A stretch of 64,000 bases of DNA, from the NCBI GenBank assembly GCA_024401695.1, contig JAKSKN010000002.1, positions 124,001 through 188,000 on the forward strand, written 5' to 3'. The translations under genes were made by a program, and so were the position numbers. This document shows, piece by piece, positions 1-7,428 of this stretch. This DNA is from Bacteroidales bacterium. GTDB lineage: Bacteria > Bacteroidota > Bacteroidia > Bacteroidales > UBA932. Below the pieces are notes generated by a model. That model saw only the letters and a program-made list of their open reading frames with translations. It did not search any database and was not told where the DNA came from. How positions within the stretch are numbered: position 1 is the first letter of the stretch; each line of letters begins with the position of its first letter.

Positions 1-854
1 ACGATGAGGACATCGCTTGAGAGACGCTCGCTGAGGGCTATGCAGCGCTCCTTGTCCTTCTCGATGATTTTCACCCGCACCCCCTGGTGGTCGAGGGTCT
101 TGGCAAGCATCGAGGACATATCGTTGCCGCCGAGTATTATCACGCTGGATACGGCCGTGTTGGTCTTGCCGAAGCATTTATACAGTGATTCAATGCCTTC
201 GCGCTTTGAGATTGTGAATACGAGGTCGCCGTAGTGGAACTTTGTGTCAAGCTTCGGGATAATCGTCTTCTCCTCGCGGGAAATGGCTATCACACGGAAC
301 TGGAGCAGTTCTTCAGGTGTGAGCATCCTGATGAAATCGCCAAGCTTGAGGTCAACCATAGGGGAGTCCTCGTCGAGCTTGAACACGGCAATCTGAAGCT
401 TGCCGCGGGCGAAGTCCATCGTCTCTGCGGTTGAATTGTGCTTGAGGAAAGAAACTATCTCGTCGGCCGCACTCTTCTCGGGATAGAACATCAGTTCGAT
501 GCCCAGCTCCTTGAATATCAGCTTGTTCTCGGGTGAGAGGTAGGACTCGTCGTTGATTCGCGCTATGACCTTCGCAGCGCCGAGCTGCTTTGCGAGCAGG
601 GCGCCCACGATGTTGACCTCCTGCGTCGCGAACGGGTAGACCGCGATGAAAAGGTCAGCCGTCGGCACGCCCGCGGCTCTCAGTGTCTCAATGGCCGAAG
701 GGTTGCCTTCGAATGTCTCTACATCGGTGTATGCCGACAGTGATGCGAGCCTCTGTGCATCGTTGTCAATCACGGTCACGGCATTGGATTCTGCGCGAAG
801 CATTTTCGCGAGGTGTGAACCGACCTCACCGGCTCCTTCAATGACAATATTCAT
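1..854 (-). CDS. trkA: Trk potassium uptake protein TrkA (3' end cut by window edge)
   Basis: Cytosolic NAD(H)/ATP-binding regulatory subunit of the Trk potassium uptake system, working on a TrkH-type membrane channel that is not in this window. About 284 codons are present. The protein opens with a Rossmann glycine motif (GAGEVGSHLAK) and an acidic strand end (VTVIDND), followed by a TrkA-C-type domain and a second Rossmann unit starting around VSSVIILGGND, as in the usual two-repeat TrkA of about 450 residues; the last third lies outside the window. The ATG overlaps the stop of the upstream glycosyltransferase by four bases, so translation is probably coupled. Family call is firm; which ions or ligands it senses is not visible. 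Confidence 0.93.
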   Translation of the reverse strand, partial: MNIVIEGAGEVGSHLAKMLRAESNAVTVIDNDAQRLASLSAYTDVETFEGNPSAIETLRAAGVPTADLFIAVYPFATQEVNIVGALLAKQLGAAKVIARINDESYLSPENKLIFKELGIELMFYPEKSAADEIVSFLKHNSTAETMDFARGKLQIAVFKLDEDSPMVDLKLGDFIRMLTPEELLQFRVIAISREEKTIIPKLDTKFHYGDLVFTISKREGIESLYKCFGKTNTAVSSVIILGGNDMSSMLAKTLDHQGVRVKIIEKDKERCIALSERLSSDVLI

Positions 855-1798
855 ATCCCTTGCATTTGTTTGAATTCTTTGTGCGCTTCCTTGACGGCAT
901 CAAAAGCCGCCTTGCGGCCTGTCAGGAGGTATATGCAGGCTATCACTCCATCCAGAACCATACGGAAGAATATACGCCTTTCTGCAGATTCCGGGCCAAT
1001 CTCACCAGGGAGATTGTTTGCCAGCATCAGCAGAGAGTTGCGGAAGTTCAGCTTAAGTTTGAAAGGTGACCCCTGAGGGAGTGTCCCGCCGCCGAGGTGC
1101 CACACCGTCGAGGCGGGGATGCAGCTTACCTGCCATCCAAGCCTGCGGGCACGCCAGCAGTAGTCGATCTCCTCCATATGGGCGAAGAATCTGTCGTCGA
1201 GACCTCCCAGTTCGCGCCAGAGCGAACTTCTGGTCATCATACAAGCTCCTGTGATCCATTTTACATCCGCTGGCGCGCTGTCATACTGCCCCTTGTCAAC
1301 GGATGTGTGGCTGAGAATGCGGCCGCGGCAGTAAGGATAGCCGTGCCGCGTAAGCAGTCCTCCGGCGGCACCGGCATATTCGAAACGCTGCCCGCGGACG
1401 AACGTGCCGTCATCCGCCTGCTCAAGCTTGTGCAGTTTCGGTCCGCAGACGCCGCAGCGCGGATGCGTGTCCATATATTCTGTCAAAGGCTCAAGCCAGC
1501 CATCTTCAACCTCGATGTCGGAGTTGATCAGAACGACATATTCCGGAGCATCGGCCCCTTCTGTCACCTGTGCGATGGCACGGTTGTAACCGCCTGTGAA
1601 TCCATAATTTGCATCAAGCGGAATTATCCTCGTCTGAGGGAAATTCTCTCTGACGAAATCCACCGATCCGTCGGTGGAGGCGCTGTCGGCAACGAACACT
1701 GCGGCATCGGAGTGACCGCAGGAACTGACAAGTCCAGGCAACCAGCGGCGCAGGTAGTCCCTGGTGTTCCAGTTCAGTATGACGACAGCTGTTTTCAT
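851..1798 (-). CDS. Family 2 glycosyltransferase
   Basis: A 315-residue GT2 transferase of the rhamnosyltransferase-like type, expected to use a nucleotide sugar for a cell-envelope polysaccharide. The N-terminus has the GT-A start (VVILNWN), the nucleotide-binding DSASTDGS stretch and a metal-binding motif INSDIEVED near residue 95. Downstream are the WITGACMMTRSSLW and HMEEIDYCWRARRLGW blocks typical of the family. There is no signal peptide or clear membrane segment, so the enzyme is probably cytosolic or membrane-associated. It lies six bases after the FKBP gene and overlaps trkA, forming a three-gene unit whose members have no obvious shared role. Donor and acceptor cannot be predicted. 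Confidence 0.88.
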   Translation of the reverse strand: MKTAVVILNWNTRDYLRRWLPGLVSSCGHSDAAVFVADSASTDGSVDFVRENFPQTRIIPLDANYGFTGGYNRAIAQVTEGADAPEYVVLINSDIEVEDGWLEPLTEYMDTHPRCGVCGPKLHKLEQADDGTFVRGQRFEYAGAAGGLLTRHGYPYCRGRILSHTSVDKGQYDSAPADVKWITGACMMTRSSLWRELGGLDDRFFAHMEEIDYCWRARRLGWQVSCIPASTVWHLGGGTLPQGSPFKLKLNFRNSLLMLANNLPGEIGPESAERRIFFRMVLDGVIACIYLLTGRKAAFDAVKEAHKEFKQMQGI

Positions 1799-1804
1799 TG
1801 TCTG

Positions 1805-2422
1805 TTAATGGCAGTGGCCGCAGCCGCATTCACCGTCGTGGTGATGCTCGCCGTGGCATCCGCAGCCTCCGTCGTGCTCACTGTGGCAGTTGCATTCGCC
1901 TTCGCCGTGATGACAACCGCAGCTGCATTCTTCCTGTGGGAGGAATTCTCCGTGCAGTCCTTCGGCAAGCTCTTTCTCCGTAGCGGCGCGGACGGTCTCG
2001 ACCTTGCCGGTGAAATGGAGGGTCTTGCCGGCCATAGGGTGGTTGAAGTCCATAGTCACGCTGTCCTCGCCGATTGCAGCGATCGTGCCCTGGACGACCT
2101 GCCCCGCCGAGTTGAGCATAGGGATGAGGCGGCCGACTTCGAGAAGGTCCTCACGGACCTGCCCGTCAACTGCAAATGAGCTCTTCGGGATGTCGAATTT
2201 GTATTTCGGATTATATTCGCCATAGCCGTCTTCCGGGCTGAGGACGAAATCAAATGATTCGCCGGGTTCCTTGCCTTCGACCGCCGCCTCGAATTTCGGG
2301 AGGAGCATACCTGTCCCGTGGATGTATTCGAGCGGAGCTTCCGGGCGTGCCTTGTCCGCGATTTTACCTTCTACCTCAAGTTCGTAGCTGACACCTACGA
2401 CGTAATCCTGCTGTGCTTTCAT
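1805..2422 (-). CDS. slyD: SlyD-like FKBP peptidyl-prolyl isomerase with Cys/His-rich tail
   Basis: Cytosolic peptidyl-prolyl cis/trans isomerase and chaperone of the SlyD class, 205 residues. The N-terminal FKBP half (Y-E-L-E-V start, YIHGTGMLLPKFEAAVEG) is interrupted by an insert-in-flap segment (FDFVLSPEDGYGEYNP), and the second FKBP half carries MDFNHPMAGKTLHF, a typical SlyD signature. The last roughly 40 residues are almost only Cys, His, Gly, Glu and Asp, with about ten Cys and ten His, like the nickel-binding tail of Escherichia coli SlyD but longer and richer in CxC units. A role in metal storage or delivery is inferred from that tail. A -7 promoter box lies about 23 bases upstream. 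Confidence 0.92.
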   Translation of the reverse strand: MKAQQDYVVGVSYELEVEGKIADKARPEAPLEYIHGTGMLLPKFEAAVEGKEPGESFDFVLSPEDGYGEYNPKYKFDIPKSSFAVDGQVREDLLEVGRLIPMLNSAGQVVQGTIAAIGEDSVTMDFNHPMAGKTLHFTGKVETVRAATEKELAEGLHGEFLPQEECSCGCHHGEGECNCHSEHDGGCGCHGEHHHDGECGCGHCH

Positions 2423-2444
2423 ATTCTTAAATGTTATAATTCGG

Positions 2445-2452
2445 CAAAGTTA
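2445..2452 (-). promoter_or_regulatory. -7 promoter box of the FKBP-GT2-trkA unit
   Basis: TAACTTTG on the minus strand fits the Bacteroidota TAnnTTTG -7 consensus. It overlaps the stop codon of pmbA and would give a leader of about 17 bases before the FKBP start codon. No clear -33 element was recognised. Confidence 0.5.
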
Positions 2453-3784
2453 ACCAGAGAAGTCGACATTTTCAAACGCCAGGGTAGGAACGAGTTTCGA
2501 CATACACTGGCGGGCATCGGAGCCGGCGGCCTTGAATCCCTGCCACAATGTCAGGAAATTGCCTGTGACGAGCATCTCGCTGACGGGACGTACTATCCTG
2601 CCGTCCTTGAAAAGGAATCCTTCGATGCCGTAGGAGAAGTCTCCCGTGGCCGGATTGGAATTGCCTCCGTTGAAGTCGGTCACAAGGATGCCGTCGCCGC
2701 ACAGCTTCAGGATTGCGGCGCGGTCGAGGCCTTCCTGAGGGTATGGGAGTATGTGCGGACGTACGGGGTCCTCCACTGTGGGAACCATCCCCAGTTTGTT
2801 GCCTATGAATGTGTTGATGAAATATTCCTTCACCACGCCGCCTTCTATGATGGCGTGCGGAGCGGTGGCGGCTCCTTCGGAGTCGAAAAGTTTTGAGCAG
2901 ACATTCCCACGGATGTGAGGGTCGTCCAGGACGGTCAGTCCGTCCGGGAATATTTTCCTGCCTATGCTGTCCATCAGAAAGGAATTGTTCTGCTGTATCT
3001 GGTAGCCGCTCAGGGCACGCAGAACCGGGGAGATGGCCCGGGATGCGCATTCCCTGTCAATCACCATCGTGTATTTTCCGCTTTCGGCAGGTTCTGAACC
3101 GATCTGGGCGACAGCCTTTTCCAACGCGAGCCTGCCGCAGGCAGCGGAGTCCAGGTCGCCGGAATGTGACCAGGAGTCCCAGGCGTATCCGCTGTACTTT
3201 TCGCCCCCGGCTTCGATGGTGATCTCCACGCCGTAGTCGAAAGAAGTTTCCGTCTGACGGCAGAACAGCCCGTTGGTATCCATAAGGGCAACTTCATATA
3301 TGCTGTCGGAGTATTCGCCTTCTTCGGATACGATCTTGTATTCAGGGGGTGTAGGGGTTGAAAATACGGATGCATCCAGGGCGGCCTGACGGCGCATTTC
3401 CGGTGTTATGCCGGCCCGGACTGGATCAACTGCGCCAAGTTCGTCGCCCTTAAGCGCGGTCTTGCAGGTTCTGGAAGGGTCCGCAAGGTCTCTGCAAGGG
3501 TCTTCTGCAAGCATTCTGACAGTCTCGATGGCCTTGAGAATGAAGTCGCGCAGCGCATTCATCTCGAGCTTGTTGGTTGAAAAACTGCCGAATCGCCCGT
3601 CAACGAAGAGGCATAGGCTCAGTGAACGGTCCTGGCAGCGGGTTATGCGGTCAATGTCTCCGTTGAGGGTGGCCACCAGATCCTCGGAACTGGCCGAAAG
3701 CGTGGCGCTTGCCTTCTGGGCGCCGCTTTTCTTCGCGAAGTCAAGAGCTTCGCGGATGAGTTTCAGTTCAATGTCAGTTATCAT
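2450..3784 (-). CDS. pmbA: TldD/PmbA family metalloprotease, PmbA (TldE) subunit
   Basis: Non-catalytic partner of the TldD/TldE heterodimeric metalloprotease, which degrades unfolded peptides and matures some ribosomal peptides in characterised bacteria. The 444 residues cover the N-terminal PmbA/TldD domain (ATLNGDIDRITRCQDRSLSL), a central region and the C-terminal domain ending in a GEFSYGIEGFLF-like block (here GDFSYGIEGFLFKDG) and EMLVTGNFLTLW. It lacks the HExxxH zinc motif, as expected for this subunit. Its ATG overlaps the tldD stop by four bases, so the two subunits are translationally coupled and made together. Confidence 0.93.
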   Translation of the reverse strand: MITDIELKLIREALDFAKKSGAQKASATLSASSEDLVATLNGDIDRITRCQDRSLSLCLFVDGRFGSFSTNKLEMNALRDFILKAIETVRMLAEDPCRDLADPSRTCKTALKGDELGAVDPVRAGITPEMRRQAALDASVFSTPTPPEYKIVSEEGEYSDSIYEVALMDTNGLFCRQTETSFDYGVEITIEAGGEKYSGYAWDSWSHSGDLDSAACGRLALEKAVAQIGSEPAESGKYTMVIDRECASRAISPVLRALSGYQIQQNNSFLMDSIGRKIFPDGLTVLDDPHIRGNVCSKLFDSEGAATAPHAIIEGGVVKEYFINTFIGNKLGMVPTVEDPVRPHILPYPQEGLDRAAILKLCGDGILVTDFNGGNSNPATGDFSYGIEGFLFKDGRIVRPVSEMLVTGNFLTLWQGFKAAGSDARQCMSKLVPTLAFENVDFSG

Positions 3785-5226
3785 TCTCCGCCAACCGTTA
3801 AGTTCTTTATAAGTACCGAAGGTATGCCGCAGGATACTGCGACGCTCTGCTCCTTGCCGCAGGTCCAGGTGCTTTCGTCTATCTTGAGATCACCTGCCAC
3901 CGCTTCGATGTCCGCCAGAGCCTGCGGGCCGTTGCCTATGATGTTTATATCCTTGACGGGCATTGTGAGCCTGCCTTTCTCGATGAGCCAGCCGCTCTTG
4001 ACATAGAACGTGAAATCGCCTTCGCCGATCTTGACCTCACCGTTGGCGAACTGGTCAACGAAGATGCCTTTCCTGACGCTGCCGATGAGGTCGTCGAGGG
4101 TGCCGTCGTTACCGTTCTCCATATATGTCGCCCGCATTCGGGGGATAGGGTTGTAGCGGAATGACTCGCGCCGCCCGTTGCCTGTGGGTGCGACGCCGTA
4201 GCAGGCTGCGCTGATGCGGTCGTGGAGATAGGATGTGAGCACACCGTCGGTCACCATATACGTTTTCTGTCCTGGAATGCCTTCGTCGTCATAGTTGCAG
4301 GCCCCGCGGCTGAAAGGCACGGTGCCGTCATCCAATATGTTGATGCCTTTGCCGCATATCCTCTTGCCCATCTTGTCGGTGAAGATTGACTGTCCCTTCC
4401 GGTTGAAGTCAGCCTCGAAGGCGTGGCCCATCGCTTCGTGAAGCAGAATCCCGGATGCTCCCGCAGCCATCACGACCGGCATCTGCCCGCCTTTCGGCCG
4501 ACGGGCGGCAAAACGCTCGTCAATGCCTTTGACAGACCTGTCGATCAAGTCCTGGAGGACCTCGTCCGTGAGCATCTCGACACCCATCCGCAGGCTGCGG
4601 GAGACATTGCGGCTTTCAATCATTCCGCCCTGCTTGAACACTATGGGTACGGTAAGGCTGCCCAGAGGGCGACGGTCGCAGGTCAGCTCGCCGAACGAGT
4701 TGAACATTGCGACTTCGCTTATCGAATAGGAAAGCATTGCCGTGACTTTCTCAGCTCTGGAGTCCTTTGACTTGATGCCCTTTTCCAGGCGCTCAAGGAA
4801 AGGAATGAAGTTTTTTGCTTCCGCCTCGCGCCAGTCCTTTTCAACAGGATAGTGGTTCTTGACCGTAAACGTCCCGGAATCGGAACGGAAATGCCTGAAG
4901 GAATTGCCGCCGGCAGTCCCGGCTGATCCTGACGCTATGGCTCCAGCTGCACGGGCCGCAGATACCAGTTCTTGATAATCGGTGCTCTCTGCATATGCGT
5001 AACCGGTCTTCTCGCCTTTGAGCACGCGGATTCCGCAGCCATAATCGATATGGAATCCTCCGGTACCGACGCACCCGTCGCGAAGCATAAGGTCATAGTA
5101 TGATGTGTCCTCAAGGTATAGGTCGCACCAGTCACCGCCGCTGCGGAGCCCTTCGGACACCAGGATGCGGAGCTGGTCTTCTGTCAATCCGAATCTTTCA
5201 AGGTTATTCATCTCTCTGGATTGCAA
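3781..5226 (-). CDS. tldD: TldD family zinc metalloprotease, catalytic subunit
   Basis: Catalytic subunit of the TldD/PmbA protease pair, 481 residues from the first ATG. The zinc motif HEAMGHAFEAD (HExxxH) is intact and follows GASGILL, as in the family. The C-terminus has GNGRRESFRYNPIPRMR and GEGDFTFYVKSGWLIEKG, matching TldD proteins. The first ATG (5226) overlaps the zeta-kinase gene by 23 bases; a second in-frame ATG at 5211 (MNNLERFG) reduces that to eight and is equally plausible. It sits at the end of a string of overlapping genes starting with pepD, suggesting co-expression with dipeptide breakdown, although no direct link is shown. Confidence 0.93.
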   Translation of the reverse strand: MQSREMNNLERFGLTEDQLRILVSEGLRSGGDWCDLYLEDTSYYDLMLRDGCVGTGGFHIDYGCGIRVLKGEKTGYAYAESTDYQELVSAARAAGAIASGSAGTAGGNSFRHFRSDSGTFTVKNHYPVEKDWREAEAKNFIPFLERLEKGIKSKDSRAEKVTAMLSYSISEVAMFNSFGELTCDRRPLGSLTVPIVFKQGGMIESRNVSRSLRMGVEMLTDEVLQDLIDRSVKGIDERFAARRPKGGQMPVVMAAGASGILLHEAMGHAFEADFNRKGQSIFTDKMGKRICGKGINILDDGTVPFSRGACNYDDEGIPGQKTYMVTDGVLTSYLHDRISAACYGVAPTGNGRRESFRYNPIPRMRATYMENGNDGTLDDLIGSVRKGIFVDQFANGEVKIGEGDFTFYVKSGWLIEKGRLTMPVKDINIIGNGPQALADIEAVAGDLKIDESTWTCGKEQSVAVSCGIPSVLIKNLTVGGE

Positions 5227-5785
5227 TATTACTTATTTGAAGGAATTTTTCGGAATCTTTGATTTCGGAGGTGTTTTTTGTCCCCTGGGCAACAATGGTG
5301 AAAGGAGTATTCGAATTGTCGCCAATGATCCATTCGTCGCATATCTTCATATATGTGTCGAACAGGTATCGCAGTCCCATTTCGTATCGCCGCCGTACAA
5401 TCGAACTGTCGATATGGTGCCCGCCGGCCTTGACTCTGGCCTGTACCCTTTTGATTGCGAGTTCCGGGGAATTCAGCCAGAAATACAGAAGTGTCACGGA
5501 GTATCCGCGTTCCTTTGCACGCTGAATTATTCCCACAAGCGATCTTGTGGCAAGGGTTGTCTCAATGCTGAAGTCATCATAACGTTCGAGCAGGTAGTTG
5601 ATTTTCATCACCATATAACGGCTGGCCGTGATCGATGCCGCGGACGGGTCGAAAGGCGAAAGGCTCTTCGCGAATTCGTCGGAGTTCACGAATTCGCGGC
5701 AGTCGAGAATCTCGGGCAGCAGAGTGTATGATGCCGTTGTCTTCCCCGAACCGTTACAACCTGAGATGATGAATAGCTTAGGCAT
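5204..5785 (-). CDS. Zeta-toxin-like P-loop kinase
   Basis: A 193-residue P-loop protein of the zeta-toxin/AAA_33 type. Walker A is GCNGSGKTT at residues 9-17; an acidic residue pair follows at NSDEFAKSLSPF, and the lid region carries two arginines (SSIVRRRYEMGLRYLF). Zeta toxins phosphorylate UDP-N-acetylglucosamine, but chromosomal family members without an epsilon antitoxin are common and mostly uncharacterised. No antitoxin-like gene is adjacent: the neighbours are a TIGR02757 protein and tldD, overlapping on both sides. That argues for a housekeeping small-molecule kinase rather than a toxin-antitoxin module. Substrate unknown. Confidence 0.75.
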   Translation of the reverse strand: MPKLFIISGCNGSGKTTASYTLLPEILDCREFVNSDEFAKSLSPFDPSAASITASRYMVMKINYLLERYDDFSIETTLATRSLVGIIQRAKERGYSVTLLYFWLNSPELAIKRVQARVKAGGHHIDSSIVRRRYEMGLRYLFDTYMKICDEWIIGDNSNTPFTIVAQGTKNTSEIKDSEKFLQISNIAIQRDE

Positions 5786-6470
5786 TGTCCACTCCGTATC
5801 CGAATAGTGCGAAATCTCCTTTCAAAGGGTCTTCCGGCCAGATTTCACGGAAGGCGTCTGTGATCTCCAGGGCGGTCCTGATGTCTTTCGGCTTGCGTTT
5901 TGTGAGCCCGAGACTCACCGCTTCGTCGTATACGTGGACATCCAGCGGTACGATCAGATCCTTTGGAGAGGTCCTTTTCCAGAGGCCGAGATCCACTATC
6001 CCGTCATTGCGCACCATCCATCTGCGCATCATATTGATTTTCTTGTTGGCCGCGCGTGGGTCGGATTTCTGGCGGAAGATTGATGTGCGTATCTCATCCT
6101 GGGTCAGGCCTTCGAGAGTCTGGTGCCAGCTGTACCATTCGCGGAGCCTGTGGCAGATGCCTGCGACCTCCGACCATTTGACCGTGCGGTGAATACTGGT
6201 GCTGTCATTGCGCCAGTCACCGGCATTGACATAGGCAAACGGCTGCCAGTTCATCTCGTCAAAAAGCCTTTCCAGGTCGCGGACGATCATATCGCGACGG
6301 CCCCAGGCGAAATGTGCCGCAAAGACCGCTGCAATCTCGATGTCCTGCCGCGATGCCCCGCGACGGACGAATTCGCGCGGGAATGCTATCGGGTCAGTCT
6401 GGAAGTACTGAGGGTCATTGTATTTCTCAGCCCATTCTTCGAGCTGCTGTCTGATGGCTGACTTTATCAC
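5778..6470 (-). CDS. TIGR02757 family protein (GTG start)
   Basis: Conserved protein of the TIGR02757 family, widespread in Bacteroidota with no established function; distant similarity to helix-hairpin-helix DNA glycosylase folds has been proposed for such proteins, but I cannot test it here. Recognisable blocks are DPIAFPREFVRRG, EIAAVFAAHFAWGRRD, NMMRRWMVRND and VPLDVHVYDEAVSLGLTKRKP. The start is set at a GTG (6470) because this gives a four-base overlap (GTGA) with the upstream stop at 6467 and a 230-residue protein of normal family length. A longer in-frame ATG at 6596 would add 42 charged residues from inside the upstream gene and looks spurious. Confidence 0.82.
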   Translation of the reverse strand: MIKSAIRQQLEEWAEKYNDPQYFQTDPIAFPREFVRRGASRQDIEIAAVFAAHFAWGRRDMIVRDLERLFDEMNWQPFAYVNAGDWRNDSTSIHRTVKWSEVAGICHRLREWYSWHQTLEGLTQDEIRTSIFRQKSDPRAANKKINMMRRWMVRNDGIVDLGLWKRTSPKDLIVPLDVHVYDEAVSLGLTKRKPKDIRTALEITDAFREIWPEDPLKGDFALFGYGVDNA

Positions 6471-7426
6471 TTGCTGATTATTATTTTGTTCTTTCCGTCT
6501 GTGAGGGCTATCTCCTTGCCGTTCCAGCGGAAGATGCCTGTTATTCCGGAAGGAAGGTTGACTTCGGCGGTCAGATGTTTTTTCCGCATTATGCACTTGA
6601 CTTCAACGGCCCCGTGAGGGTGCTGGACGGATGACTCGTATCTGGTGATGCCCTCGGAAGACGGCTCTATCAGGACTTTGGTGAACCCTGCTTCCAGAGG
6701 TATTATGGCAACTTCTCCAGGTTCTGGGCCGAGACAGACGCGTCTGGCCTCCTTGAAGTAAGGGGAGAAATCTTCGGAGCATTGGAGTATGGTCTTGTCC
6801 TCCAGGATGCTGCCGAGAAGGGAAACGGCTTCTTCGCCTGAGATTATGCCTGCCAGGATGGCAAGAATGTTGACGTGCTGTGAAAAGCTCCCGCGGCCGG
6901 AATTGTCCGCAAACATTTTCCGGCCATTGTCCCAATACCATCCCCGGAATGTGAATCCTATCCTGTCGGCCGTCTGGCGCCAGGCCATTCCTATCCCCGG
7001 ATTGCCGAAATCGGATTCCATCTCGGCTGCTTTTTTCAGGGCCAGGATGTACATTATGTCCAGGAACGCATTGCGCCCCTGCGTGTCAACGGCAAGCACG
7101 GCGCTGTCCGCTTCACTCACGTGGAAGAAATTCTGCTCCGGAAGATTGTGGAGGCAGTTGTCCTCCTTGAGATACATCTCGAACCAGGACAGGATGTTCC
7201 TTTCGGTGGGAAGGAGTGTCTTCATATATTCCTTTTCGCCCCGGTACATCCAGAACTGGTGCGCTGCAAATATCCATTCAAGCGAGAATGCAGGCACATC
7301 AAGCCGGCCCTCTTCAAGGGTCTCTTTAAGCCTCTCGCCGTTATTTTCCGGAAGGTATATTTGAGCGTTAATCCTGGCGCACACTGTTGTCAGGATGCAC
7401 GCCAGGATGATTATTTTCTTGAACAT
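6467..7426 (-). CDS. Truncated GH78-like six-hairpin protein, probably inactive
   Basis: A secreted 319-residue protein (signal peptide MFKKIIILACILTTVCARINA) that resembles the middle and the C-terminal sandwich of family GH78 alpha-L-rhamnosidase-like proteins. The match begins at PAFSLEWIFAAHQFWMY, continues through NLPEQNFF and GSFSQHVNILAILAGI, and resumes at IPLEAGFTKVLIEPS and HPHGAVEV. Two parts usual for the family are absent: everything N-terminal of the hairpin domain, including the DCPQRER-type region with the general acid, and about 60-70 residues between SPYF and IPLEAGF that normally hold the second catalytic glutamate. I therefore call it a remnant or a non-enzymatic derivative. 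It sits two bases after pepD and overlaps the next gene, so it is still part of the operon. Confidence 0.6.
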   Translation of the reverse strand: MFKKIIILACILTTVCARINAQIYLPENNGERLKETLEEGRLDVPAFSLEWIFAAHQFWMYRGEKEYMKTLLPTERNILSWFEMYLKEDNCLHNLPEQNFFHVSEADSAVLAVDTQGRNAFLDIMYILALKKAAEMESDFGNPGIGMAWRQTADRIGFTFRGWYWDNGRKMFADNSGRGSFSQHVNILAILAGIISGEEAVSLLGSILEDKTILQCSEDFSPYFKEARRVCLGPEPGEVAIIPLEAGFTKVLIEPSSEGITRYESSVQHPHGAVEVKCIMRKKHLTAEVNLPSGITGIFRWNGKEIALTDGKNKIIISK

Positions 7427-7428
7427 TA

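Noticed and set aside
1097-2179. Long plus-strand open frame of 360 codons
   Set aside because: It lies opposite the GT2 and FKBP genes, whose motifs are clear; its own translation has no recognisable domain and low-complexity Ala/Val stretches.
5204-5785. Epsilon/zeta toxin-antitoxin module
   Set aside because: No antitoxin gene on either side; both neighbours overlap and belong to other families.
6471-6596. N-terminal extension of the TIGR02757 protein from the ATG at 6596
   Set aside because: The extension lies inside the upstream gene, is low-complexity and charged, and a GTG with a four-base overlap gives the normal family length.
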